Source of the DNA: Pseudomonadota bacterium | Lineage (GTDB): Bacteria > Pseudomonadota > Alphaproteobacteria > Dongiales > Dongiaceae | Direction: 5' to 3' | Assembly: GCA_021792365.1 (NCBI GenBank) | Contig: JAJYUT010000005.1 | Span: 434,001-498,000, forward strand | DNA length: 64,000 bases | Shown here: positions 9,160 to 19,621 of the stretch, in pieces | How the letters are laid out: each line of letters begins with the position of its first letter | Position numbering within the stretch: the stretch's first letter is position 1 | Position numbers and translations under genes: made by a program | The notes under the pieces: generated by a model | What the model saw: only the letters and a program-made list of their open reading frames with translations | Database searches by the model: none | What the model was told of the DNA's origin: nothing

Positions 9160-9570
9160 ATGGGCCCGAATTCATCTGAACAGTTGCTGCACACCATGAT
9201 CCGGGTGTTTGACCTGGAGAAGTCGATCGACTTCTACACCAACAAGCTCGGCATGAAGCTCCTGCGCCGCAAGGACTATCCCAGCGGCGAGTTCACGCTG
9301 GCCTTCGTTGGCTACGGCGACGAGGAGTCCAACGCAGTGATCGAGCTGACCCATAATTGGGGCCAGAAGGAGCCTTATCAGCTCGGCACCGCGTTCGGCC
9401 ACTTGGCCATCGGCGTGCCCGACATCTACGGTACATGCGACCGCTTGGCGAAGGACGGCGTGAAGATCCCGCGTCCGCCGGGACCGATGAAGCATGGCGG
9501 CTCGGTCATCGCCTTCGTGGAGGATCCCGACGGCTACAAGATCGAGCTCATCGAGAAGAAGCCGGACTGA
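9160..9570 (+). CDS. gloA: Lactoylglutathione lyase (glyoxalase I)
   Basis: Converts the methylglyoxal-glutathione hemithioacetal to S-lactoylglutathione, detoxifying methylglyoxal. HTMIRVFDLEKSIDFYTNKLGMKLLRRKDYPSG carries the first metal His, IELTHNWG the first Glu, and GHLAIGVPDI plus VEDPDGYKIELIEKK the remaining ligands. The ATG at 9160 is favoured by AGGAGG ending at 9150. 136 residues, normal for the short bacterial type, which commonly uses nickel. It lies just after fabZ. Confidence 0.94.
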   Translation: MGPNSSEQLLHTMIRVFDLEKSIDFYTNKLGMKLLRRKDYPSGEFTLAFVGYGDEESNAVIELTHNWGQKEPYQLGTAFGHLAIGVPDIYGTCDRLAKDGVKIPRPPGPMKHGGSVIAFVEDPDGYKIELIEKKPD

Positions 9571-9743
9571 CACCGGAGCCCGTTTGATCGGCGCTTTCGA
9601 TGCACTCCTCGTTCCGACCGCGCTGCTTTCATCCGCTGTCGATCGAGGGCGCCATTGGCCCTCGCAATCAAGGAACTCGTTCCGCCGTCCGTGATTGTCC
9701 CATGTGGCGCAGCCTGCGCCTATCTGCAAAGGGAGATCCAGAC

Positions 9744-10133
9744 ATGCCAAGGCTTGACTGGAAATGGATCGCGATCGGCCTGGTCATCATGGTTATCCTC
9801 TCGCTCTTGGGTGGGCTCCTCGTGGGTATGGTCCTCGGCACTGGGCTCGAGGGCGCGACGAGTCCAGAGGCAATGACCTTGAGCGGCGGGCAGATCGTCC
9901 TGGCGCTGATCGTTAACATTCTCTCTTTCCTGATCGGAGGTGTGATCGTCGGGCTCAAATCGGCCGGTCGCACCATCCTGGAACCAGGCATATCGGCTCT
10001 GATAGCGGTGTTTCTGCTGCTGCTGATCTCGCAGCAGCTGACAGTGATGAACCTCCTCATAGGAGGTGTGGTGCCGTTCCTGGCCGGCGTGGCCGGAGGC
10101 TGGCTTGGCGAAAAGCGAGGTGCAGTTTCGTAA
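9744..10133 (+). CDS. Small multi-span membrane protein of unknown function
   Basis: 129 residues with about four hydrophobic segments: after DWKWIAIGLVIMVILSLLGG, around IVLALIVNILSFLIGG, ISALIAVFLLLLIS, and LIGGVVPFLAGVAGGWLG. The segments are glycine-rich, like TIGR04086/YrzE-type small membrane proteins, but I cannot assign a family firmly. GGGAG at 9731-9735 sets the start at 9744, although the frame is open further upstream. It stands alone between gloA and the convergent ilvD. Confidence 0.75.
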   Translation: MPRLDWKWIAIGLVIMVILSLLGGLLVGMVLGTGLEGATSPEAMTLSGGQIVLALIVNILSFLIGGVIVGLKSAGRTILEPGISALIAVFLLLLISQQLTVMNLLIGGVVPFLAGVAGGWLGEKRGAVS

Positions 10134-10188
10134 CCCTCGCGCTTACCACGCCGACCGCGCTTCCAAGGTCAATATTGACGGGCCTGAG

Positions 10189-12054
10189 CTAGCTCAATCG
10201 CTTTGACGACGTGACCTGCTCGACGTCGCGCACTGCGCCACGCGCCGCGCTGGTCGCAAAGGCGGCGTAGGCCTTCAGCGCCGGCGAGACATTCCGCTTG
10301 CGTTTGGCGGGCTTCCAAGCCGCCGCGCCGCGCTCCTCCATCGCCTTGCGGCGCTCCGCGAGCACGGCCTCAGGAACCGCGAGCGTGATCGAACGATTGG
10401 GAATGTCGATCTCGATCCGGTCACCCTCCTCAACCAGGGCAATCAGGCCGCCTTCCGCTGCCTCGGGCGACACGTGCCCAATGGAAAGGCCGGACGTGCC
10501 GCCGGAGAATCGCCCGTCCGTGATGAGGGCGCACGCCTTGCCCAGGCCCTTGGACTTCAAATAGCTGGTCGGATACAGCATCTCCTGCATGCCCGGCCCG
10601 CCGCGCGGACCCTCGTAGCGGATCACCACGACCTCGCCAGCCTTGACCTGGCCCAGAAGGATGCCGGAGACGGCGTCGTCCTGGCTTTCGAACACGCGCG
10701 CCGCGCCGGCAAAGACGTGGATGCTCTCGTCGACCCCGGCCGTCTTCACGATGCAGCCCTCGACCGCGAGATTCCCCTTCAGCACCGCCAGCCCGCCATC
10801 GCGCGAGAAGGCATGCTCGGAATCGCGGATCACACCGGCACTGCGGTCAAGGTCCAGCTCCTTCCACCGGTTGTCCTGGCTGAACGCGGTCTGCGTCGGC
10901 ACGCCGCCCGGCGCCGCCATGTAGAAGCGCTGCACGCCGGCGCTGTTCGACTGGCGGATGTCCCAGCGGCGCAGCGCGTCGCGCAACGTCTTGCTGTGCA
11001 CGGTGGAGCTGTCCGGGTGGAGCAGGCCGGCGCGGTCCAGTTCGCCCAGAATTGCCATGATGCCGCCGGCGCGATGCACGTCCTCCATGTGGACGTCGGA
11101 CTTGGCGGGCGCGACCTTGCACAGGCAGGGGACCTTGCGCGACAGGCGGTCGATATCGGTCATGGTGAAATCGACGCCCGCCTCATGAGCGGCGGCCAGC
11201 AGATGCAGCACCGTGTTGGTGGAGCCACCCATCGCGATGTCGAGGCTCATCGCGTTCTCGAAAGCTTCAAAGCTTGCGATCCTGCGCGGCAGGACGCTCT
11301 CATCGCCTTCCTCGTAGTAGCGCCGCGTGATGTCAACGACCACGCGGCCCGCTTCGAGGAACAGGCTCTTGCGGTCGGCATGGGTCGCGAGCACGGAACC
11401 GTTGCCGGGCAGGGACAGGCCAAGCGCCTCCGTCAGGCAGTTCATCGAGTTCGCGGTGAACATGCCGGAGCACGAACCGCAGGTGGGACAGGCGGAGCGC
11501 TCGATGGTCGCGACCTCCGCATCCGAATACTTGTCATCGGCTGCGGCGACCATGGCATCGACCAGGTCCAGCGCCACGACCTTGTCCTTCACGGTCACCT
11601 TGCCGGCCTCCATCGGCCCGCCCGAGACGAACACCACCGGGATGTTGATGCGCAGGGCCGCCATCAGCATTCCCGGCGTGATCTTGTCGCAGTTGGAGAT
11701 GCAGACCATGGCGTCCGCGCAATGGGCGTTGACCATGTATTCGACGCTGTCGGCGATCAGCTCGCGCGACGGCAGGCTGTAGAGCATGCCGTCGTGGCCC
11801 ATGGCGATGCCGTCATCGACGGCGATGGTGTTGAACTCCTTCGCGACGCCGCCCGCCGCCTCGATCTCGCGCGCGACCAGTTGGCCGAGATCCTTCAGGT
11901 GCACGTGGCCGGGCACGAACTGTGTGAACGAGTTCACCACCGCGATGATGGGCTTGCCGAAATCGGCATCCGTCATGCCGGTGGCGCGCCACAATCCCCG
12001 CGCGCCCGCCATGTTGCGGCCGTGGGTGGTCGTCCTGGAACGATAGGCTGGCAT
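10189..12054 (-). CDS. ilvD: Dihydroxy-acid dehydratase
   Basis: Dehydrates dihydroxy acids to 2-keto acids in valine, leucine and isoleucine synthesis; an iron-sulfur enzyme. The cluster-binding cysteines lie in [12 protein letters not shown] and [28 protein letters not shown] and [23 protein letters not shown] are further signatures. The start at 12054 ([19 protein letters not shown]) matches the family and gives 621 residues; the open frame reaches back into gltA. The stop of gltA is 9 bases upstream, so the two may be co-transcribed. Confidence 0.96.
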   Translation of the reverse strand: MPAYRSRTTTHGRNMAGARGLWRATGMTDADFGKPIIAVVNSFTQFVPGHVHLKDLGQLVAREIEAAGGVAKEFNTIAVDDGIAMGHDGMLYSLPSRELIADSVEYMVNAHCADAMVCISNCDKITPGMLMAALRINIPVVFVSGGPMEAGKVTVKDKVVALDLVDAMVAAADDKYSDAEVATIERSACPTCGSCSGMFTANSMNCLTEALGLSLPGNGSVLATHADRKSLFLEAGRVVVDITRRYYEEGDESVLPRRIASFEAFENAMSLDIAMGGSTNTVLHLLAAAHEAGVDFTMTDIDRLSRKVPCLCKVAPAKSDVHMEDVHRAGGIMAILGELDRAGLLHPDSSTVHSKTLRDALRRWDIRQSNSAGVQRFYMAAPGGVPTQTAFSQDNRWKELDLDRSAGVIRDSEHAFSRDGGLAVLKGNLAVEGCIVKTAGVDESIHVFAGAARVFESQDDAVSGILLGQVKAGEVVVIRYEGPRGGPGMQEMLYPTSYLKSKGLGKACALITDGRFSGGTSGLSIGHVSPEAAEGGLIALVEEGDRIEIDIPNRSITLAVPEAVLAERRKAMEERGAAAWKPAKRKRNVSPALKAYAAFATSAARGAVRDVEQVTSSKRLS

Positions 12055-12062
12055 CGTGCTCT

Positions 12063-13472
12063 CTATTTCCGCTTTTCGATGGGCAGGTATGGACGCTCGC
12101 CGTAGCCGGTGTAGAGCTGGCGCGGGCGGCCGATGCGCTGGGTCGGATCCTCGATCATCTCCTTCCACTGCGCCACCCAGCCGACGGTGCGCGCCACTGC
12201 GAACAGCACGGTGAACATCGAGGTCGGGAAGCCGATCGCCTGCAGGATGATGCCCGAATAGAAGTCCACGTTCGGGAACAGCTTGTGGGAGACGAAATAA
12301 TCGTCTTCCAGCGCGATGCGCTCGAGCTCCATGGCGAGTTGCAGCAGCGGCTCGTCGCGCTTGCCGAGGGCGTCCAGCACCTCGTGGCAGCTCTGGCGCA
12401 TGACCGCGGCGCGCGGATCATAGTTCTTGTAGACCCGGTGCCCGAAGCCCATCAGGCGGAAGTTGTCGTCCTTGGACTTGGCGCGCTGGATGAACTCGGG
12501 GATGCGGTCCTTGCTGCCGATCTCGCGCAACATCGCCAGCACCGCCTCGTTTGCGCCGCCATGCGCGGGCCCCCACAGGCTGGCAATGCCGGCCGCGATG
12601 CAGGCGAAAGGATTGGCGCCGCTGGATCCGGCGATGCGCACGGTGGAGGTCGAAGCATTCTGCTCGTGATCCGCATGCAGGATGAAGATGCGGTCCATCG
12701 CCTTCGCGACGACCGGGTTGATCTCGTAATCCTCCGCGGGCACGGCGAAGTGCATGTAGAGGAAGTTCTCCGCGTAGGACAGGTTATTGCGCGGGTAGAT
12801 GAAAGGCTGGCCGACCGAGTATTTGTAGGCCATGGCGGCGATCGTCGGCACCTTCGCGATCAGGCGGTGGGCCGAGATCAGGCGTTGGTGCGGATCGTGG
12901 ATGTCCGTGCTGTCGTGATAGAAGGCGGACAGCGCACCGACCACGCTCACCATCACCGCCATCGGGTGCGCGTCGCGCCGGAACCCGGTGAAGAACCGCG
13001 TGATCTGCTCGTGCAGCATCGTGTGATAGGTGATGGCGTGCTCGAACTTCTTCTTCTGCTCTGCCGTCGGCAGTTCGCCTTCAAGCAGGAGGTAGCAGAC
13101 CTCCATGAAATCCGAATTGGCCGCCAACTCCTCGATGCGATAACCCCGGTGCATCAGCACGCCGGCCTCGCCGTCGATATAGGTGATGGCTGACTGAGTG
13201 GATCCGGTGGAGCCGTAGCCCGGGTCGTAGGTGAACAGCCCCTGCTCGGTATAGAGCTTGCGCACATCGATCACATCTGGACCCAGCGTTCCCTTCAGCA
13301 CCGGGAGATCCCAAGTCTGATTGGTGCGGTTGTCCTTGACCGTGACCGCGGCATACGCTTGCGGCGGCTGCGGCTTGATCTTGGAGTCAGTGACCTTGGG
13401 CTTAATGCCCTGCAGCGCGGTCGAAGCGCTCTGCTTGGACTTGCCTTTTCTTGAAATCTTGTTCTTTGCCAT
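12063..13472 (-). CDS. gltA: Citrate synthase (type II) with a basic N-terminal extension
   Basis: Condenses acetyl-CoA and oxaloacetate at entry to the TCA cycle. Family motifs are [70 protein letters not shown] and [14 protein letters not shown], which hold the catalytic His/Asp set. 469 residues against about 430 usual: the first roughly 45 residues (Lys/Ser-rich, [17 protein letters not shown] onward) precede the normal start region near [20 protein letters not shown] downstream start is possible. The orientation matches gltX upstream and ilvD downstream. Confidence 0.95.
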   Translation of the reverse strand: MAKNKISRKGKSKQSASTALQGIKPKVTDSKIKPQPPQAYAAVTVKDNRTNQTWDLPVLKGTLGPDVIDVRKLYTEQGLFTYDPGYGSTGSTQSAITYIDGEAGVLMHRGYRIEELAANSDFMEVCYLLLEGELPTAEQKKKFEHAITYHTMLHEQITRFFTGFRRDAHPMAVMVSVVGALSAFYHDSTDIHDPHQRLISAHRLIAKVPTIAAMAYKYSVGQPFIYPRNNLSYAENFLYMHFAVPAEDYEINPVVAKAMDRIFILHADHEQNASTSTVRIAGSSGANPFACIAAGIASLWGPAHGGANEAVLAMLREIGSKDRIPEFIQRAKSKDDNFRLMGFGHRVYKNYDPRAAVMRQSCHEVLDALGKRDEPLLQLAMELERIALEDDYFVSHKLFPNVDFYSGIILQAIGFPTSMFTVLFAVARTVGWVAQWKEMIEDPTQRIGRPRQLYTGYGERPYLPIEKRK

Positions 13473-13581
13473 GGTCTTATCCCCGGATGCTAGGAGAGGC
13501 ACGGAAGAGTTAACACGCTACCGTAGCATCGCCAAGGTTGCGCCGCGATGACCGATTTTGCCCTGCAGCATGCTGAGGCGA

Positions 13582-14976
13582 TCAGCCGCCGGCAAGCGCA
13601 TCGTCGATACGACCCAGCGTTTCCTCGCGGCCCAGCACCTGCATGACCTCGAAGATGGGTGGAGACGTTGTGGCGCCGGTCAGGGCGGCGCGCAGCGGCT
13701 GGGCGACCTGGCCCAGCTTGATGCCGTTGCTCTCGGCAAATTCCCGCGCTGCCGCTTCGAGGTCGGTGCCGTTCCAGCTTTGCGGTCCCGCCAGCACCCC
13801 TCGCAGCCCCTTCAGCACCTGCAAGGCAGTGGCCGCCAAATGCGCGCGCGCCTTGTCGTCCGGCACCAAGGGCCGCTTCAGGATGTAAAATCGTGCATTA
13901 TCAGCAAGTTCCTTCAGGGTCTTGGCGCGCGCCTTGAGTCCAGCCATTCCCGCCGCCAGGCGCTGCTCGAGCTGGGCGTCGCCGGCGACGCCCAGCCGCC
14001 GGGCGACCTCGCCGGCCAAGCTCGCATCCTCCGCCTGCCGCAGATAGTGGCCGTTCAGGTTGTCGAGCTTGGCGAAATCGAAGCGCGAGGGTGCGCGCCC
14101 GACACCATCCAGATCGAACCATTCGATCGCCTGCGCGGTGGAGATGATCTCGTCGTCGCCATGGCCCCAGCCCAGGCGCAGGAGGTAATTCCGCAGCGCC
14201 TCCGGCAGGTAGCCCATGTCCCGATACGCCTCCACCCCCAGCGCGCCGTGCCGCTTGGAGAGCTTTGCCCCGTCGGGCCCGTGGATCAGCGGGATGTGGG
14301 CGAAGGCCGGCAGCTCCCAGCCCATCGCCTGGTAGATCTGCAACTGCCGGAACGTGTTGGTCAGGTGATCGTCGCCGCGGATCACATGGGTGATGCCCAT
14401 GTCGTGATCGTCGACGACCACTGAATGCATGTAGGTCGGCGTGCCGTCGCTGCGCAGCAGCACCATGTCGTCGAGCTGCTCGTTGGCAACCCGCACCTCG
14501 CCCTGCACCTTGTCCTGCACCACGGTCTCGCCGGCCGTTGGCGCCTTGAGGCGGACAACCGGCTTCACGCCCTGCGGCGCGTCCTTCGGATCGCGGTCGC
14601 GCCATCGGCCGTCATAGCGCATCGGCTTGCCGGCGGCGCGGGCGGCCGCGCGCATCTGCTCCAGCTCTTCCGGCGTGGTGTAGCAGTAGTAGGCCTTGCC
14701 CTGCTTCAGCATCTCCATCGCGACCTCGGCGTGCCGCGGCGCGCGCGCGAACTGGAAGATGGTCTCGTCGTCCCAATCGAGGCCGAGCCACTTCAGCCCG
14801 TCGATGATCGCGTCGATCGCCTGCTGGGTCGATCGCTGCCGGTCAGTATCCTCGATCCGCAGCCGGAACACGCCGCCGTGGTGGCGGGCAAACAGCCAGT
14901 TGAACAAGGCCGTCCGGGCGCCGCCGATATGAAGGAATCCGGTGGGCGAGGGGGCGAAGCGGGTGACGACGGTCAT
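13582..14976 (-). CDS. gltX: Glutamyl-tRNA synthetase
   Basis: Class I aminoacyl-tRNA synthetase charging tRNA-Glu. The N terminus [26 protein letters not shown] carries the HIGH-type motif (HIGG), and KLSKRHG is the KMSKS-type motif. 464 residues, normal. The start [13 protein letters not shown] at 14976 is the family start; the longer open frame to 15057 has no supporting pattern. It is divergent from comEC with about 100 bases between. Alphaproteobacteria often have two GltX copies, and the tRNA specificity of this one is not settled by sequence. Confidence 0.95.
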   Translation of the reverse strand: MTVVTRFAPSPTGFLHIGGARTALFNWLFARHHGGVFRLRIEDTDRQRSTQQAIDAIIDGLKWLGLDWDDETIFQFARAPRHAEVAMEMLKQGKAYYCYTTPEELEQMRAAARAAGKPMRYDGRWRDRDPKDAPQGVKPVVRLKAPTAGETVVQDKVQGEVRVANEQLDDMVLLRSDGTPTYMHSVVVDDHDMGITHVIRGDDHLTNTFRQLQIYQAMGWELPAFAHIPLIHGPDGAKLSKRHGALGVEAYRDMGYLPEALRNYLLRLGWGHGDDEIISTAQAIEWFDLDGVGRAPSRFDFAKLDNLNGHYLRQAEDASLAGEVARRLGVAGDAQLEQRLAAGMAGLKARAKTLKELADNARFYILKRPLVPDDKARAHLAATALQVLKGLRGVLAGPQSWNGTDLEAAAREFAESNGIKLGQVAQPLRAALTGATTSPPIFEVMQVLGREETLGRIDDALAGG

Positions 14977-15078
14977 TTCGATCGCGATCCAATGGTGTGT
15001 CGCGCCTGTCGGGCGACGCGCTGCGGGGTTCTTAACCACAGGCTGAGCCCTTGGCAACTGACACTCTCTTGCCGTCTG

Positions 15079-17235
15079 ATGCAGCTATCGCGTGTGGCGA
15101 GAGGGGGGCCGAGCCTGAGCCGGTGGATCGAGAGCCTGTTCCTGGAGCAGCGCCGCCTCTGGCCGGTGTGGCTGGCCGTCGCGTTCGGCGCCGGCGTCGC
15201 CTGCTATTTCGCCCTCTCCCTGGAGCCGCCGCTTTGGACCGGTCCGCTGGCGCTTGCGGCGGGCGTCATGGCGTGCTGGCTGCTGAGAGGGCGCGACGCC
15301 GTGTTCGCGATCGGCATCCTGCTGGCCGCGATGGCCGCGGGGTTCGCGGCGGCGCAGCTCCGCACCGCGCAATTCGACGGGCGCATGCTGCCCGCGCCGA
15401 TCGAGCGCGCCCTCTTCGTCGGCGTCGTGGACCAGATCGAGCTGCTGCCGGCGGGCCAGCGCGTGACCTTGCGCAATATCGACATCAAGGATCTGCCGTG
15501 GCACGCCACGCCGGCGCGCCTGCGCGTCAGGACGGTGGTCGCCCAGCCGGAGCTCCGCATCGGGCAGAAGGTCGGCGGCGTCGCCACGATCAGCGCGCCG
15601 GCCGGGCCAGCAGAGCCCGGCGCCTTCAATTTCCGCAGGCAGGCGTTCTTCAGCGACCTGGGCGCGACGGGGTTCGGCTTCGGCCGTTTGAAGATTCTTC
15701 GCCAGCCGGAGGAATCGCGCGCCGATGGCATTGCGATTGCGCTTGCTGACCGGATCAGCGCGACGCGCACGGCAATCGCGCAGCGGATTCGCAGCCAGTT
15801 GCCGGATGCGGCGGGCGCAACCGCCATTGCGCTGACCGTCGGAGACCAGACCGTCCTGCGCGCGGCCGACATCAACGCTCTGCGCGATTCGGGGCTGGCG
15901 CATCTTATGTCGATTTCCGGGCTGCATATCGGCATCGCGGCGGGCCTGTTCTTCTTCGGCCTGCGGTTCGCGCTCGCCCTCGTTCCGTGGGTCGCCCTGC
16001 GTTATCCGGTCAAGAAGTGGGCCGCGGCGCTCGCCGTCCTGGCGGCGGCGCTCTATGCCGGACTGGCGGGGTGGACCCCGCCGACGCAACGCTCCCTGCT
16101 GATGACGGGCATCGCGCTGCTGGCCATCATGCTCGACCGCTCGCCGATTTCGCTGCAGCTTGTCGCCTGGGCGGCCGTGTTCATCCTGGCGTTCCAGCCG
16201 GAGACCTTGCTCGGCGCCAGCTTCCAGATGTCCTTCGCTGCCGTGTTCGCGCTGGTCGTGGTGTTCGATCGGCTTGGTCCGTGGTTCGCCGCGCGGCGCC
16301 AGAAATGGGGCGAGGGCGCAAGCTGGGACGCCAAGCTGTTCGCGGTCTTCGGCAACGCGATGCTGTGGCTGGCGGCAACCGTCATGACCAGCCTGGTCGC
16401 GGGCCTCGCCACTCTACCGTTCGCCGTGTTCCATTTCGATCGGCTGTCGGTCCATGGCGTGTTCGCGAACGCGATCGCGGTGCCGCTGACGGCCTTCTGG
16501 ATCATGCCCATGGCGGCGCTCACGCTGCTGTCGATGCCGTTCGGCCTCGAATCGCCGTTCCTCCAGGCGATGGGCTGGGGCTGCGATGTGCTGCTGTGGG
16601 TGGCTCATTGGGTGGCGGACTGGCCCGGCGCGATCGCGGTGGTGCCTGCGATGCCCGGCCTGGCGCTGCCGGCCGTCGCGATCGGGCTGTTGTGGCTCGG
16701 CATGGCGCGCGGCCGATGGCGCGCACTCGGCGCGGCAGTCGTCCTGGCGGCCATCCTTTCGGCCTGGATGGTGCCGCGTGCCGACATCCTGATCGCGCCG
16801 AGCGGCAAGCTGGTGGCCTTCCGCATGCCGGACGGCAGGCTCATGCTGAGTTCCAACCGGGCTGAGCGCCTGGTGCGGGACACCTGGCTCCGCCGCAACG
16901 GCCAAACTCGCTTTGACGATATCGGCGACCTCGATGGCACGGAGACATGGCTGCGCTGCGAGGGCGATGTCTGCGACTATGCGGGCCGCGTGCGCGTCAT
17001 CCTGTCGGACGCGCCGGCCGATTGCGGCAGAGCCGAGCTGACGATCGTTCCGCGCGGATTGGCCGCCAACTGCCCGGGCCGGACCATCGATCAGGCGGAC
17101 CTTGCCGCGCGCGGCGCGCACGCGATCCATCTGAAGGATGGCGCCATCGAGATTGTCGAGGCCGCGAGGTCGATCGGCCGACGACCCTGGGCGGCGCCGG
17201 TTCTATCGGTCAACGATGTGGGGAGGGATCAATAG
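15079..17235 (+). CDS. comEC: ComEC/Rec2-family DNA uptake channel protein
   Basis: Putative inner-membrane channel for single-stranded DNA in natural transformation. 718 residues. The N-terminal part is a DUF4131-like membrane region and beta domain; the competence domain starts near [28 protein letters not shown], followed by multiple membrane spans and [23 protein letters not shown]. The C-terminal part lacks a recognisable HxHxDH metallo-hydrolase motif, which is usual in alphaproteobacterial forms. The start at 15079 follows the divergent gltX gap. Its end overlaps the convergent lexA by 7 bases. Confidence 0.9.
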   Translation: MQLSRVARGGPSLSRWIESLFLEQRRLWPVWLAVAFGAGVACYFALSLEPPLWTGPLALAAGVMACWLLRGRDAVFAIGILLAAMAAGFAAAQLRTAQFDGRMLPAPIERALFVGVVDQIELLPAGQRVTLRNIDIKDLPWHATPARLRVRTVVAQPELRIGQKVGGVATISAPAGPAEPGAFNFRRQAFFSDLGATGFGFGRLKILRQPEESRADGIAIALADRISATRTAIAQRIRSQLPDAAGATAIALTVGDQTVLRAADINALRDSGLAHLMSISGLHIGIAAGLFFFGLRFALALVPWVALRYPVKKWAAALAVLAAALYAGLAGWTPPTQRSLLMTGIALLAIMLDRSPISLQLVAWAAVFILAFQPETLLGASFQMSFAAVFALVVVFDRLGPWFAARRQKWGEGASWDAKLFAVFGNAMLWLAATVMTSLVAGLATLPFAVFHFDRLSVHGVFANAIAVPLTAFWIMPMAALTLLSMPFGLESPFLQAMGWGCDVLLWVAHWVADWPGAIAVVPAMPGLALPAVAIGLLWLGMARGRWRALGAAVVLAAILSAWMVPRADILIAPSGKLVAFRMPDGRLMLSSNRAERLVRDTWLRRNGQTRFDDIGDLDGTETWLRCEGDVCDYAGRVRVILSDAPADCGRAELTIVPRGLAANCPGRTIDQADLAARGAHAIHLKDGAIEIVEAARSIGRRPWAAPVLSVNDVGRDQ

Positions 17236-17951
17236 CGCCGCATCAATCCGACGAGGCGGCCCTGGATGCGCACGCGATCGGGGCCGAAGATGCGCGTCTT
17301 GTGCGCGGGGTTGGCCGGCTCCAGAGCGATCGAATCGCCCTTGCGCCGCAGGCGCTTCAGGGTGACCTCGCTGTTGTCGATGAGGGCGACGACGATGGTG
17401 CCGTTCTCCGCCGTCTCGCACCGTTCGATGACGACGGTATCGCCGTCATGAATGCCGGCATCGACCATCGAATCGCCTTCGACGGACAATGCATAATGCT
17501 CGCCCCGCCCGAGCAGGTTGGCCGGTACATCCACTGAATTCGAGTTGTCGCGCAGGGCCTCGATCGGGGTGCCGGCCGCGATCTTGCCGTAGAGCGGAAG
17601 CTGCAAGGCGCTGCTGGGCTGGGCCGCGACGATGGCGCCCGGCAGGGATGGCGTGAAGTCGCCCCGGATGACGTTGAGGGCGGCGCGGCGCTCTTCGCCG
17701 ACGGCGCGGGTCACCTGGACCGCCTTGGCGGTCTGGTCCTCGGGCAGGCGCACGACGTCCAGAGCCCGGGCCCGGTGGGGCAGGCGCTTGATGAAGCCGC
17801 GCTCCTCCAGGCCGGTAATCAGGCGGTGGACACCGGACTTCGACTTGAGCCCCAGCGCCTCCTTCATCTCGTCGAAGGAGGGGGAAATGCCGGTATCCGC
17901 CAGCCTTTCCTGGATGAACTTGAGCAATTCCCGCTGCTTGCGTGTCAACAT
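17229..17951 (-). CDS. lexA: LexA repressor
   Basis: Repressor of the SOS DNA-damage regulon, inactivated by RecA-stimulated self-cleavage. The N-terminal winged helix is [26 protein letters not shown] onward. The Ala126-Gly127 cleavage site lies in YGKIAAGTP, with catalytic Ser161 (VEGDSMVD) and Lys199 (TLKR). 240 residues, typical of the longer alphaproteobacterial LexA. A perfect alphaproteobacterial SOS box lies about 100 bases upstream, so autoregulation is expected. It converges on comEC with overlapping ends. Confidence 0.97.
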   Translation of the reverse strand: MLTRKQRELLKFIQERLADTGISPSFDEMKEALGLKSKSGVHRLITGLEERGFIKRLPHRARALDVVRLPEDQTAKAVQVTRAVGEERRAALNVIRGDFTPSLPGAIVAAQPSSALQLPLYGKIAAGTPIEALRDNSNSVDVPANLLGRGEHYALSVEGDSMVDAGIHDGDTVVIERCETAENGTIVVALIDNSEVTLKRLRRKGDSIALEPANPAHKTRIFGPDRVRIQGRLVGLMRRY

Positions 17952-18051
17952 GATGTCCTCGTTTCCCCACCGCTTTCCGGCGCCATCCGCGCCTTGCCGC
18001 AGGCTGGGTCACCAGGGATTGCGATAGAACAAATCACAAACACTGGATCAT

Positions 18052-18066
18052 GTTCTATTTTGGTTC
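18052..18066 (-). promoter_or_regulatory. SOS box (LexA operator) upstream of lexA
   Basis: GTTC at 18052-18055 and GTTC at 18063-18066 are separated by exactly seven bases (GTTC-N7-GTTC), the direct-repeat LexA operator known from alphaproteobacteria. It lies about 100 bases before the lexA start and after ridA, consistent with autoregulation of lexA. Confidence 0.85.
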
Positions 18067-18089
18067 TGGGGCGCCGTCAAGGGCGTTTG

Positions 18090-18115
18090 TTGGGCGCCGT
18101 CTGTGCGGCGCCCAA
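18090..18115 (-). terminator. Hairpin after ridA, likely terminator
   Basis: Perfect 10-bp inverted repeat (TTGGGCGCCG / CGGCGCCCAA) with a 6-base loop, 24 bases past the ridA stop on the minus strand. There is no long T run after it, so factor-independent termination is probable rather than certain. It separates ridA from lexA and its SOS box. Confidence 0.6.
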
Positions 18116-18138
18116 CGCGCTTAGCGACTATGGGGCGC

Positions 18139-18492
18139 CTATTTGCAGGCGGCCGTCACCATAATCTCGACCTTCCATTGCGGCCCGGCGAGCTTGGCCT
18201 CGACGGTGGCGCGGGCCGGCGCTTGGCCCTTGGGGATCCACTCGCCCCATGCCTTGTTCATCTCCGCGAAGGTGGAGATGTCCGACAGCCAGATGTTCGC
18301 CTTCAGGATGCGCGTCTTGTCGGAATTGGCCTGCGCGAGTAGATCGTCGATCTGCTTCAGGATGTTCTTGGTCTGCTCATAGACCGATGGCGAAACCGGA
18401 TCCTCCGCCACCTGGCCGGCCAGATAAGCGAGACCATTGTGCACGACCATGTCGGCAATCATCGTCGCGTCGCCGAAGCGCTTAATCGTCAT
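18139..18492 (-). CDS. RidA-family protein (reactive intermediate/imine deaminase)
   Basis: 117 residues with the RidA/YjgF trimer fold pattern: LAYLAGQVAEDP near the N terminus, ILKANIWLSDISTFAEMNKAWGEW in the middle, and the C-terminal PARATVEAKLAG...VEIMVTAACK with the conserved Arg that binds carboxylates in deaminating members. Family members hydrolyse reactive 2-aminoacrylate-type imines made by PLP enzymes; the exact Rid subgroup here is unknown. A hairpin follows the gene before the lexA promoter. Confidence 0.88.
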   Translation of the reverse strand: MTIKRFGDATMIADMVVHNGLAYLAGQVAEDPVSPSVYEQTKNILKQIDDLLAQANSDKTRILKANIWLSDISTFAEMNKAWGEWIPKGQAPARATVEAKLAGPQWKVEIMVTAACK

Positions 18493-18610
18493 TCTTCACT
18501 CCTGATTGTTCGTGAGGTGAAAGGGAGGTGGAGCATCATAGCGAGCCCGCCGCCGCGCACAATTCCCACGCGGCTTGAATTTTCTCTTGATTGCTGGTCC
18601 CCTCCGTCGC

Positions 18611-19621
18611 ATGTCCGCGATCATCCAACTCGATCATCTGTGCAAGGACTATGAAGTCCATCAGAAGGAGCCGGGACTCATGGGCTCCTTGCGCTCCTTC
18701 GTGCGGCGCAAATACCAGCTCGTGCCCGCGGTCAAGGATGTGAGCTTCGAGATCGAGCAGGGCGAGATCGTCGGCTTTCTCGGCCCCAATGGCGCGGGCA
18801 AGACCACAACGCTGAAAGTGCTATCGGGATTGCTCTATCCCACTTCCGGACACGCGCGCGTGCTCGGCTTCACCCCGCATGAGCGCAAGGCGGACTTCTT
18901 GAAGAGCATCACCATGGTCATGGGCCAGAAGCAGCAACTGGCCTGGGACATGACTCCGTCGGATTCGTTCCTGGTCAACCAGGCGATCTACGACGTGTCC
19001 GATGCGGATTTCCGACGGCGGCTGGGCGAGCTCACCGAGATGCTCGAGCTCCAGCCGGTGCTCAACAAGCCGGTGCGCAAGCTCTCGCTCGGCGAGCGCA
19101 TGAAATGCGAGCTTGCCGGCGCGTTGCTGCACGGGCCGAAGATCCTGTTCCTGGACGAGCCCACCATCGGCCTCGACGTCAACATGCAGCAGGCCGTGCG
19201 CCGGTTCGTCGCCGACTACAACGTCCGCACCGGCGCGGCCGTCATGCTCACCTCGCATTACATGGCCGATGTCGAGGCGCTGGCGGAGCGCGTGCTGGTG
19301 ATCGATGGCGGGCAATTGGTGTTCGACGGCAATCTCAGCGCCCTGGTGGCGGAGCGCGCGCCGAACAAGGTGCTGAAGCTGCAACTGGCGCATCCGGTCT
19401 CGCCGGAGCGGCTGTCCGTGTTCGCGCCCGTGCGCATGATGGAAGGCCTGACCGCCGAGCTGTTGGCGCCGCGCGGGAAGGTGGCGGAGATCGCGTCTCG
19501 CATCCTGAACGACGTGCCCGTCGCGGACATCGCGATCGAGGACATGCCGATCGAGGAGGTGGTGGGGCGGTTGTTCCAACGGAAACCTCCAATAGAGGCC
19601 GTCCGGGAGGCGGCCAAGTAG
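18611..19621 (+). CDS. ABC-2 type exporter ATPase
   Basis: 336 residues. Walker A is GFLGPNGAGKTTT (after DVSFEIEQGEIV), the signature is KLSLGERMKCELAGALLHGP and Walker B is ILFLDEPTIGLDV. The type with an N-terminal LCKDYEVHQKEPGLMGSLRSF segment matches the COG4586 ATPases that pair with COG4587 and COG3694 permeases, exactly as found downstream. The ATG at 18611 is chosen; upstream in-frame codons have no good ribosome site. Its stop overlaps the next gene's GTG by one base. The exported substrate is unknown. Confidence 0.9.
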   Translation: MSAIIQLDHLCKDYEVHQKEPGLMGSLRSFVRRKYQLVPAVKDVSFEIEQGEIVGFLGPNGAGKTTTLKVLSGLLYPTSGHARVLGFTPHERKADFLKSITMVMGQKQQLAWDMTPSDSFLVNQAIYDVSDADFRRRLGELTEMLELQPVLNKPVRKLSLGERMKCELAGALLHGPKILFLDEPTIGLDVNMQQAVRRFVADYNVRTGAAVMLTSHYMADVEALAERVLVIDGGQLVFDGNLSALVAERAPNKVLKLQLAHPVSPERLSVFAPVRMMEGLTAELLAPRGKVAEIASRILNDVPVADIAIEDMPIEEVVGRLFQRKPPIEAVREAAK

